Shown here piece by piece: positions 1 to 5,161 of a stretch of 5,463 nucleotides of DNA (position 1 is the first letter of the stretch; every line of letters begins with the position of its first letter). The DNA comes from Alphaproteobacteria bacterium. Its GTDB lineage: Bacteria > Pseudomonadota > Alphaproteobacteria > UBA828. The notes beneath the pieces were generated by a model. The model was not told where the DNA came from. It ran no database searches and saw only the letters and a program-made list of their open reading frames with translations. Location of the stretch: contig JAJDVB010000018.1 in NCBI GenBank assembly GCA_022826345.1, positions 1 through 5,463 on the forward strand, in the 5' to 3' direction. A program made the translations under genes and the position numbers.

Positions 1-19
1 GCGCCACGATCGCGGGTGG

Positions 20-41
20 GGCCCCGGCCGCGAGCGGGGCC
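20..41 (-). terminator. GC-rich hairpin just after the zinc-knuckle gene, possible terminator
   Basis: A perfect 7-bp stem (GGCCCCG pairing with CGGGGCC, 8-base loop) starts 7 bases past the stop codon of the minus-strand gene ending at 49. No T-run follows on the minus strand, so it is not a textbook intrinsic terminator. In sequence this GC-rich such stems also arise by chance. The position is the main support. Confidence 0.25.
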
Positions 42-48
42 GCCCCGG

Positions 49-1062
49 TCACTCCCAGGCGGCGTAGCGGGTCATCGCCGAGGTGTCGGAAACGATCTCC
101 ACCTGGTCTGGCGTGAGCCTGGCGAAGACCAGGCAGGCGGCGACTTCGGCTTCGCTGTCGAAGCTGCCGTGGCACTCCCCCGTGTCGATCTCGATCACGG
201 TGAAGCGCGCGGGCCAGGCCGGCAGCCCGCGATGCTCCCCCGAGCGGACATACGAGCGGCGCGCGCAAGGCGGACACCGCGACGCGCCCATCGAAGGCTG
301 GCCGCAATCCGTGCAGAGATTGCGCGCCCTGCGGCGGGCATACATCTTCCTGGCGTAGGCTCTGCGCGACGGCCGGCCCGCCTGCAGCACCGCGCAGCTC
401 GGGCAGCGCGACGCGCCGTCCGGCGCGGGATCGCCGCACGATCCACACAGCCCCGTCTCGCGCCGGGCATCCCACCTGGCGCGCTCGTGCGCGTTGCGGG
501 AGGCACGGCACTCCTCGCACGATGGGCTGCCTGCGGCCGGCGGGCGCTTGCCGCAGCGGACGCATAGCCCCGCGTCCAAGCGGGCGTGGTAGCGCTGCTT
601 GCTCCTGGCGCGCCCGTTGCGGCGGCGGAGCTCGGCGCCCTTGCCGCCGTACAGGGCGCCGGAGGCCCTGGCCTCGGCGTAGCGCCGGCGGTCGCCTGCG
701 CGCTTCTTCTCGGCGCAACCGGCGCACTGCCGGCGCCCGGGCTCCGGCGGGGCCTTGCCGCAAGCGACACAGAGCCCGGCCGCAATGCGCTCCGCAGTCT
801 TCCGCCTGTAGCGGCGGCGCTCACAGGCGCGCGCCTTCTCGGGGTCCCTGCGGCACTTCCTGCGGGCCGCGCGGTGCTTCGCGTCCCAGGCGCGCCCGGC
901 GATACGACGCTTCTCGGCGCACGGCGCGCACAGGCTGCGCTCGGACTCGGGCGGGCGCTTGCCGCAGCGGGGGCACAGGCCTGCGGCTTTGCGCACGGCG
1001 GTGCGCCTCCGGAAGCGTTCGCTGTCGTGCGCACGCCCGACCTCCGGGTCTCGGTAGGTCAC
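49..1062 (-). CDS. Five-knuckle zinc-ribbon-like, arginine-rich protein of unknown function
   Basis: The product is 337 residues. It contains five cysteine knuckles of form CxxC-x9-11-CxxC: C30/C33/C45/C48, C98/C101/C113/C116, C167/C170/C182/C185, C206/C209/C220/C223 and C250/C253/C263/C266. The first three read GLCxxCGKxPP with 11 residues between the pairs; the last two have 10 and 9. Very basic, probably helical linkers rich in Arg, Lys and Ala separate them, so nucleic-acid or protein binding through structural zinc is likely; this is inference. Residues about 286-326 look different: a non-basic alpha/beta-like tail (FTVIEIDTGE ... VEIVSD). The start is GTG, chosen because GGGAGG lies 5 bases upstream. 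No catalytic motif is visible. It lies 76 bases downstream of the 111-residue gene on the same strand, probably one operon. The regular cysteine spacing argues against a chance frame. Function is not recognised. Confidence 0.85.
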   Translation of the reverse strand: MTYRDPEVGRAHDSERFRRRTAVRKAAGLCPRCGKRPPESERSLCAPCAEKRRIAGRAWDAKHRAARRKCRRDPEKARACERRRYRRKTAERIAAGLCVACGKAPPEPGRRQCAGCAEKKRAGDRRRYAEARASGALYGGKGAELRRRNGRARSKQRYHARLDAGLCVRCGKRPPAAGSPSCEECRASRNAHERARWDARRETGLCGSCGDPAPDGASRCPSCAVLQAGRPSRRAYARKMYARRRARNLCTDCGQPSMGASRCPPCARRSYVRSGEHRGLPAWPARFTVIEIDTGECHGSFDSEAEVAACLVFARLTPDQVEIVSDTSAMTRYAAWE

Positions 1063-1138
1063 GTCGTCCTCCCTGGAATGGGTGGGGCGAAGGATGGCGG
1101 CGGGAGCGCCCCGGTCGGACGCCCCCGCCGGAGTGCCG

Positions 1139-1474
1139 TCAGCGATGCCGGCCGCTGGCGAACAGGCCGCAAGCCCAGGTGCCCCAGTACTGCACGCCGC
1201 TGTCTTCCAGGTTAACGGCGGTGCAGACGATGATCTCGTCGCGCGCCGGCCGCATCTGCTTGACGTTGCTCAGGCTCGTGACCGTGTGCGGCGTCCGCCG
1301 CGTCTTGCGCTTGCGTCCCCGCACGGCGGGTGCCGCGATGGGCACGGGACGGATCTCGCCATCGGCCATCGAGCGGAAGCGCTCGACGACGTAGTGCTCG
1401 TCGTCGAGGCCGCGCCCGAAGATGTGGACGAGGAAGGTTTCGGAGTTGCCGCGCTGCGCGCTGCCGATCTGCAT
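1139..1474 (-). CDS. Small protein of unknown function, upstream partner of the zinc-knuckle gene
   Basis: This encodes 111 residues starting at ATG 1474, preceded by GGGAGG with a 7-base spacer. A GTG at 1516 in the same frame would add 14 residues but lacks such a site. The N-terminal half (residues 12-40) is mixed alpha/beta in character (ETFLVHIFGRGLDDEHYVVE). A strongly basic patch follows (RGRKRKTRR, residues 52-60). The C-terminal half (about 78-103) is again hydrophobic and aromatic (EIIVCTAVNLEDSGVQYWGTW). The balanced use of Phe, Ile, Tyr, Asn and His in such GC-rich DNA supports real coding. I see no signal peptide, membrane segment or known motif. Together with the next gene it may form a nucleic-acid-associated pair, suggested only by the basic patch and the neighbour. 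Family not recognised. Confidence 0.7.
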   Translation of the reverse strand: MQIGSAQRGNSETFLVHIFGRGLDDEHYVVERFRSMADGEIRPVPIAAPAVRGRKRKTRRTPHTVTSLSNVKQMRPARDEIIVCTAVNLEDSGVQYWGTWACGLFASGRHR

Positions 1475-1889
1475 GGTGCCGCCTCCCGTTGGCCGGTCGA
1501 TGAAGACGGCGGGCACGACCCTCGCTGGAAGCCCGCGCCCACCGCCCCGTTACCGGCCAGGCTCTCCCTCTCGCCGGCGTGCGGGCGGGAAGGCGCGATC
1601 CGGCGACTGGAGCGGGGCGGGACGCAAAGGCGATGGAGGACGACGGCCGGGAGCAGCGCGGGCGCAGCAGTCCGGATGGAAGGAAGGGGTGGCAGGGATC
1701 GCACAGGCGGGGCGTCAGTCGCCGCGCGCGGACACGGAGTGGGGCGCGATGCGGGCGCGGCGAGCGCGGGTGGAGCCTGGCGGGCACCGGGCAACGCCAC
1801 ACATGGCGCCGGCGAAAGTCCCATGCTCGGGGCTTGATCGCATCCCCGCCCCGGATACGCTGGTGCGTCGATCAGAGGGGCGTTCCGCC
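1475..1889. other. Divergent intergenic region without a convincing gene
   Basis: These 415 bases separate the minus-strand operon from the plus-strand ihfA-like gene and should hold both promoters. Open frames cross it on both strands, but their translations are Arg/Ala/Pro/Gly-rich, as expected of GC-rich non-coding DNA, and none has a good ribosome site or recognisable motif. A plausible plus-strand promoter lies at 1834-1861. At 1561-1592 is a stretch beginning CTCTCCCTCTCGCC that recalls, in degenerate form, the CTCTCCCTCTCC-type dispersed palindromes of alphaproteobacterial genomes. No convincing promoter was found for the minus-strand operon. Confidence 0.5.
1834..1861 (+). promoter_or_regulatory. 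Candidate sigma-70-type promoter for the ihfA-like gene
   Basis: TTGATC (1834-1839) and TACGCT (1856-1861) are separated by 16 bases. They match four of six and three of six consensus positions. Transcription would begin near 1868, giving a leader of about 20 bases that contains the AGAGGGG ribosome site. The placement is good, but the -10 box is only a moderate match. Confidence 0.4.
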
Positions 1890-2192
1890 ATGGCCACGGT
1901 GACGCGAGCCGACCTGACAGACGCGGTGCACAGGGAGATCGGACTTCCACGCCGCGACGCGGCGGTGTTGGTGGACACGGTGATCGAGACGATCGCGGAA
2001 CGGCTCGAGGCCGGAGAGGACGTGAAGATATCGTCGTTCGGGCGCTTCACCGTGCGCGACAAGGGCTTGCGCGTGGGCCGCAATCCGAAGACGGGAGAGG
2101 CAGTGCCGATCCTGCCGCGCCGGGTCGTAGCGTTCCGTGCTTCAGCGGTTCTGAAGAAGCTGATCAACGACGCAAGGGGGGGGCAGCGGTGA
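1890..2192 (+). CDS. ihfA: Integration host factor alpha-like DNA-bending protein
   Basis: This 100-residue protein belongs to the HU/IHF family, in which a dimer bends DNA sharply using two beta-arms. It shows the family order: N-terminal helices (residues 4-40), the SSFGRFTVRDK core (48-58), and the arm GRNPKTGE (63-70), whose Pro66 corresponds to the DNA-intercalating proline. The following PILPRRVVAFRASAVLKKLI is of IHF-alpha type rather than HU type. Length is normal for the family. ATG 1890 is chosen because the homology begins at once and AGAGGGG lies upstream; extending further upstream in frame gives only low-complexity sequence. The motif usually FRP or FKP reads FRA here (residues 82-84), and the tail is basic, encoded partly by an eight-G run (2176-2183). 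IHF normally needs a beta subunit, which is absent from this window. This may be a second, accessory copy rather than the housekeeping gene; that is inference. Confidence 0.93.
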   Translation: MATVTRADLTDAVHREIGLPRRDAAVLVDTVIETIAERLEAGEDVKISSFGRFTVRDKGLRVGRNPKTGEAVPILPRRVVAFRASAVLKKLINDARGGQR

Positions 2193-2222
2193 CGACGGGT
2201 AGGCAATCCAGCGCCTTGGACA

Positions 2223-2230
2223 CTATATAG
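2223..2230 (+). promoter_or_regulatory. CTATATAG palindrome, possible -10 region or operator
   Basis: This 8-base perfect palindrome is a conspicuous AT-rich spot in the 76-base gap between the ihfA-like gene and the 90-residue gene, and contains TATATA. It lies about 40 bases before the downstream start, which would suit a -10 element. No good -35 element is seen at 16-18 bases upstream, so the promoter reading is weak. Confidence 0.2.
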
Positions 2231-2268
2231 TTGGCTGGAAAACCGAGTCGGCTGAGGTGGATGGAACC

Positions 2269-2541
2269 ATGGACGGGATCGACGAGAGCGGCCTGACGAA
2301 GGGTCAGATGAGGAAGCTCGGGGCGCTGCGCAAATCGGTGGGTGAGGAGATCGCCGAGCGCGCCTTCTCGGAGTGGCTTGCGAAGCAGCAGGCAGTTACA
2401 GGGAAAGCGGATGGCAACGCGGCGACGATCGTGGACAGCCTGTGGCCGTTGGTCGAGCAGGGCAGCCTGGCGATCCCGCGCGGCGGCTACCTGATCAGAC
2501 GGGGCCGTGGGCGCATCATCGTCGAGCCGGCACGATCGTAG
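2269..2541 (+). CDS. Small protein of unknown function downstream of the ihfA-like gene
   Basis: The product is 90 residues if ATG 2269 is the start, which is favoured by GAGGTGG 8 bases upstream; an in-frame GTG at 2257 would add four residues without a comparable site. The N-terminal half is helical and charged (GLTKGQMRKLGALRKSVGEE, residues 8-27, then AFSEWLAKQQ). After a short Gly/Asp/Asn segment comes an amphipathic helix (TIVDSLWPLVEQG). A compact basic, beta-like end follows (IPRGGYLIRRGRGRIIVEP). No signal peptide, membrane segment, cysteine or catalytic motif is present. The Arg/Gly-rich end could contact nucleic acid, but that is a guess. It follows the ihfA-like gene by 76 bases on the same strand and may share its transcript. 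I do not recognise the family. Confidence 0.75.
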   Translation: MDGIDESGLTKGQMRKLGALRKSVGEEIAERAFSEWLAKQQAVTGKADGNAATIVDSLWPLVEQGSLAIPRGGYLIRRGRGRIIVEPARS

Positions 2542-2991
2542 ATTGTGGCCCCGCTGGCTTGTCCGGCGCGGACACGGTGATATAGCATCGACGCGGCCAT
2601 GGCCTCATGGCCTGCGCAACGATGTTGTTCGGCGGCCAACTTTGACCCCACTGGGTCACGCAAAACCAACGAGCTAGCAGGCCGATCGGCGCCCAATCAA
2701 CGCGCCGATCAACATACCGCTGCGCGGGGCGCCACCAGTCCCCAATTTAAGGTCCTCGGTGTCGCAATTGCGGAGTGCATTGGGGTTTGCGTGCATGTTC
2801 ACGTGACGTTGCGCTATGCTCATGTCGGCGAAGGCGAGATCGGGACCGGGCTCAGAAGGCATCGGCACCATTTGCGCGGGCATCGGGCCCCATGTCACGA
2901 TGAACTCGATGAGAGAACTGGCGCCCAAGCTCGATTGACGCCCCGGCCGGCGAAAAGTTGCGTATTTCACAATCAAGCAGGGGGTCTGACT
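2542..2991. other. 450-base intergenic region, no confident gene
   Basis: The region separates the 90-residue gene from the exported MORN protein. The plus frame of the latter stays open back to 2599, but that extension reads as low-quality His/Arg-rich sequence with no ribosome site. A minus-strand open frame (2674-3141) overlaps the signal-peptide region of the real gene and has no recognisable motif. Small stems are present: TGTCCG/CGGACA at 2560-2574, 19 bases after the upstream stop, and GGCCAT/ATGGCC at 2595-2612. Around 2620-2660 there is a TTTGACCCC...GGGTCA segment next to GGCGGCCAAC, which resembles the ends of some IS21-family elements. TTGACG at 2935-2940 could be a -35 box, but no properly spaced -10 follows. 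Confidence 0.5.
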
Positions 2992-4095
2992 ATGAGGCCT
3001 GTAGTCGCAGCGCTCGCAGTTTGCGGGCTCGTGCTGACCTCGCTGCCGGTTGTGGCCTTGGACGCCACCGATGCCGCAGCCGAAGAAGCGGCGCCACAGG
3101 ACGCGCCCATGTCGCGCGAGCAACGCATCCAGGTACAACAAGGTCTCGCCGCGCTTGGCTTCGATCCCGGCCCCGCCGATGGTCTGTTCGGCCCCAAGAC
3201 TCGGGCTGCAATCTGGGACTGGCAGAACGCGAAGGGACTGGAGGCGTCAGGCTTCCTTACGCGGGAAGAGGCGGTGGCGCTTGGCGCAATGGGTCAGGCA
3301 GCCGATGCGTACGACGAGGAGTCCGATGCGGAGGTTGCGGAGCCGAGCGAACCGGCGTTTGAGGAAGGCACGCCGGAACCGTCCGGCTCTCAGAACCGGG
3401 TGCTTTACTTCCCACAATGCAGTGGCCTGGACGAACTCCCACCCGGCAAAACGGGATGCTGGCAAGCTATTTCCAACCACCAAGAGTGCGATTGCTTTCT
3501 GCCGCGATCGGAATTCTGGGCCCGCAATGAACAATTCACGTGGTCCGGCGACTGTCAACACAATGCAGCCCATGGAAAGGGCACCCTGAAGTTTGACTAT
3601 GAGACCGGTGGCGGAGTGAGTGGTTCTATCAGTCTATCTGGGACATTTTTCGAGGGAAAGAGGCGGGGTGATTGGGTCGGGCATGACCGCGAGTCCGACG
3701 GAACAGAGCACACTTTAAAGGGGCCTTTTGTAGACGGCGAAGTGAACGGCCACTGGATCATGCGGTCTCGGCTTTCCGACGGAACCGAGCGAACTGGGGA
3801 AGGCCATTATGTAGACGGCGTACAGCACGGTCATTGGGTCCAACGCCATCGCAATCCCGACGGAACCGAGGACACTTTTGAAGGCCCTTATGTAGACGGC
3901 GAAAGGCACGGCCATTGGGTAATTCGGTCTCGCTATTCCGACGGAACTGAGAAAAATTTAGAAGGACCTTACGTGAACGGCAAAATGCACGGTCTTTGGA
4001 TCGGACGGTCTCGCTATCCCAATGGAACCGAGCAGATTGTAGACTTGGAGTGCCAACACGGTGAATGTGAGGTTATGGCACGACGATACGAGTGA
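2992..4095 (+). CDS. Exported peptidoglycan-binding protein with tandem MORN-like repeats
   Basis: The product is 367 residues. The start ATG 2992 has AGGGGG 7 bases upstream and opens directly into a signal peptide (hydrophobic residues 3-22, likely cut after VVA at 22). Residues about 42-97 form a PG_binding_1-type domain (QGLAALGFDPGPADGLFGPKT...), known to bind peptidoglycan. An acidic linker follows (about 99-130). A segment with C143, C156, C166, C168 and C188 contains one classical MORN unit (WSGDCQHNAAHGKGTLKF, from 184). Five repeats of exactly 27 residues follow (217-351; pattern GPYVDGxxHGHWVxRxRxxDGTExxxE), related to MORN/YwqK-type repeats. The tail has C354 and C359. After cleavage seven cysteines remain, so disulfides in the periplasm are possible. 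Likely role: a cell-wall-attached periplasmic scaffold; partners unknown. The repeat half is AT-richer than its neighbours (3601-3660 is about 52% GC by count), suggesting a separate origin. Confidence 0.9.
   Translation: MRPVVAALAVCGLVLTSLPVVALDATDAAAEEAAPQDAPMSREQRIQVQQGLAALGFDPGPADGLFGPKTRAAIWDWQNAKGLEASGFLTREEAVALGAMGQAADAYDEESDAEVAEPSEPAFEEGTPEPSGSQNRVLYFPQCSGLDELPPGKTGCWQAISNHQECDCFLPRSEFWARNEQFTWSGDCQHNAAHGKGTLKFDYETGGGVSGSISLSGTFFEGKRRGDWVGHDRESDGTEHTLKGPFVDGEVNGHWIMRSRLSDGTERTGEGHYVDGVQHGHWVQRHRNPDGTEDTFEGPYVDGERHGHWVIRSRYSDGTEKNLEGPYVNGKMHGLWIGRSRYPNGTEQIVDLECQHGECEVMARRYE
3640..4044 (+). repeat. Five tandem 81-bp units encoding 27-residue MORN-like repeats
   Basis: Units begin at 3640, 3721, 3802, 3883 and 3964, each exactly 81 bp, in frame and without gaps. 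Each encodes G-[TPH]-[FY]-[VF]-[DEN]-G at its start, HGHW or a variant in the middle and DGTE or NGTE near its end. At DNA level TATGTAGACGGCG and GACGGAAC-GAG recur almost unchanged. Such an array can expand or contract by slippage or unequal recombination without breaking the frame. Confidence 0.9.
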
Positions 4096-4115
4096 GAGCC
4101 TCATCCGGTTTGTCG

Positions 4116-4135
4116 CGCCGCAGTGAGGAGCGGCG
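4116..4135 (+). terminator. Weak stem-loop after the MORN gene
   Basis: CGCCGC and GCGGCG can pair around an 8-base loop, starting 20 bases after the stop codon at 4095. No T-run follows, so this is only a possible terminator. Confidence 0.2.
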
Positions 4136-4159
4136 AGTCCCGCATGGCAATAGTTGATG

Positions 4160-4540
4160 TCAAGCAGCAGTTGCGGAGTCCTCAGAATGACCGAAGTTGT
4201 CGCTGGAAGGTCCAGATCGGACGCCCATGAGTGCAGCCCATGTCCGGTCGAGCAGTCCGGACTTGATCAGCGCACAGATGGTCCAAGCCGCCAGTTCTCG
4301 GCTTGTCTGCCAGAGCATGCCCGAGCGCTTCAGGTGCTGCGCAACGAGGGTCGTGAAGACCGCCTGGACGACGCTTGAGCCGATGGCGATGCCCTTTGCC
4401 ATCAGGCGGTGGTGCCACACGCGATCGCAGTGCCCGAATTCGGTACGAGGCCAACCCGCATGGTCCTTCACGTTCCGATAGGCCGTGCTGGGCGGCACGT
4501 GGGGCTGGCGAACAAGAAGACGAGAAAAATTCGCCCTCAC
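4160..4540 (-). pseudogene. Decayed C-terminal fragment of an ISKra4-like transposase
   Basis: On the minus strand, the codons from about 4432 down to 4226 read DRVWHHRLMAKGIAIGSSVV, then a segment containing TLVAQHLKRSGMLW, then ICALIKSGLLDRTWAALMG. This follows the C-terminal pattern remembered for ISKra4-family transposases: a GLPIGSGVVEAACKTLV block, QRLKRSGMRW, then SxRFDxAW. Against it, this copy has SSVVQAVFTT, so the conserved Glu is Gln and the usual Ala-Cys-Lys is lost. The N-terminal majority of a transposase is missing and no continuation was recognised upstream in any frame. The open frame itself has no ribosome site and its first about 30 residues look unrelated. It is almost certainly non-functional debris. 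The family name rests on recalled motifs, not a search. Confidence 0.6.
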
Positions 4541-4842
4541 AGTAGTTTACCCGAGGCGACGACTCCCACTCCGGCGCACCTCGACAGGGGCCGGGCCTTC
4601 CGCGACGTGCCGCGAAAGGGAGACGCGAGTTTGACGGCACCTGGACACGTGAGGCAGTGGGGGCCTTCTTCTGGAGCGGATACGCGTCCCAAGGGGCCTT
4701 GCATGCCTGACTCGCCAAGCCGTTCCCGTGGGGCGATTCTACCGCTGCGCGGTACGCGCTGGGGTCGTGCAGGCGCTGCAAGGCGGCGACCGGACGGGTC
4801 GGGCTCGCGGTCGCGGCTGCGCTCCATGGGCGCCGGTGCAGG
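4541..4842. other. About 300 bases between two mobile-element remnants, nothing recognised
   Basis: Open frames cross this stretch on both strands, but the translations are Arg/Pro/Ser/Ala-rich and show no motif. It may contain scrambled transposon DNA or former flank between the transposase remnant and the IS21 end. The boundary at 4842 depends on where the IS21 tip is placed, which is uncertain. Confidence 0.4.
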
Positions 4843-4867
4843 TGCGCTTCGCTGCGGAATCCGACGC

Positions 4868-4921
4868 ATTTGACCGCCGAATCTGATTTTATTTGACCGC
4901 GGTTCCGGGACACTTGACCGC
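4868..4921 (-). repeat. Triple terminal repeats of the IS21-family end
   Basis: ATTTGACCGC occurs at 4868-4877 and 4891-4900, and ACTTGACCGC at 4912-4921, giving a spacing of 23 and 21 bases, about two helical turns. On the element's own strand they read GCGGTCAAAT or GCGGTCAAGT. In IS21 such end repeats serve as transposase-binding sites, and that role is inferred here. Confidence 0.75.
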
Positions 4922-4992
4922 TGTGCGGGCGCGCGCCAGCGCGCTTTCTCTCCCGGACTGGGTGGCGGTGTCCCTCCCTGGTTGTTGTCGAG

Positions 4993-5013
4993 GGGCTGGC
5001 CTTTGGCCAGCCC
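4993..5013. other. Perfect 9-bp hairpin inside the IS21 end
   Basis: GGGCTGGCC and GGCCAGCCC face each other across a 3-base TTT loop (AAA on the minus strand). It lies between the istB stop and the terminal repeats. It could act as a terminator or shield the element from outside transcription, but no T-run follows on either strand. Confidence 0.45.
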
Positions 5014-5120
5014 GAGCCGAGCGTATGCGAGGCCTCTTGGGCATGCAAACGGCCGGCGGGGCGCGGCGGCAAGCTCTCACACAGCATGCCGCCGCGCACC
5101 TCCGTCCTCGCAACCTGAAA

Positions 5121-5161
5121 GGCGCCGCAGGCGCCCATGGACCCCGGCCATCAGGCCGGGG
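5121..5161 (-). terminator. Two consecutive hairpins at the istB stop, probable terminator
   Basis: On the minus strand the first stem is CCCCGGCC/GGCCGGGG (5142-5161), 8 bp with a 4-base loop; the istB stop codon TGA occupies 5151-5153, inside the loop. Next comes GGCGCC-TGC-GGCGCC (5121-5135), followed by TTTC. The second stem plus the short T-run is the better intrinsic-terminator candidate, though the T-run is short. Confidence 0.45.

Noticed and set aside
16..567. Plus-strand open frame opposite the zinc-knuckle gene, and others like it up to 1394
   Set aside because: Translations are Arg/Ala/Pro/Gly-rich with no motif, while the minus strand carries five regular cysteine knuckles and a good ribosome site.
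1082..1837. Plus-strand open frame of 251 codons across the small gene and the divergent region
   Set aside because: It lies antisense to the better-composed 111-residue gene, has low-complexity composition and no recognisable domain.
1422..1889. N-terminal extension of the ihfA-like protein to an upstream ATG
   Set aside because: IHF-alpha homology begins at 1890 with normal family length. The extension is Arg/Gly-rich and would remove the candidate promoter and ribosome site.
1726..2577. Repeated GCGCGGACACGG at 1726-1737 and 2566-2577 as possible attachment sites
   Set aside because: Twelve bases of GC-rich sequence can recur by chance; no integrase, tRNA or other boundary sign accompanies either copy.
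2599..2991. N-terminal extension of the MORN protein by 131 codons
   Set aside because: ATG 2992 has a strong ribosome site and opens directly into a signal peptide, which must be N-terminal.
2674..3141. Minus-strand open frame of 155 codons
   Set aside because: It overlaps the start of the well-supported exported protein, shows no known motif and has no clear ribosome site.
4144..4230. Short plus-strand frame of 28 codons after the MORN gene
   Set aside because: It has no ribosome site and no similarity to anything known, and overlaps the opposite-strand transposase remnant.
4182..5138. Long minus-strand open frame of 318 codons
   Set aside because: It crosses the IS21 terminal repeats and the transposase remnant in another frame, and its sequence is low-complexity.
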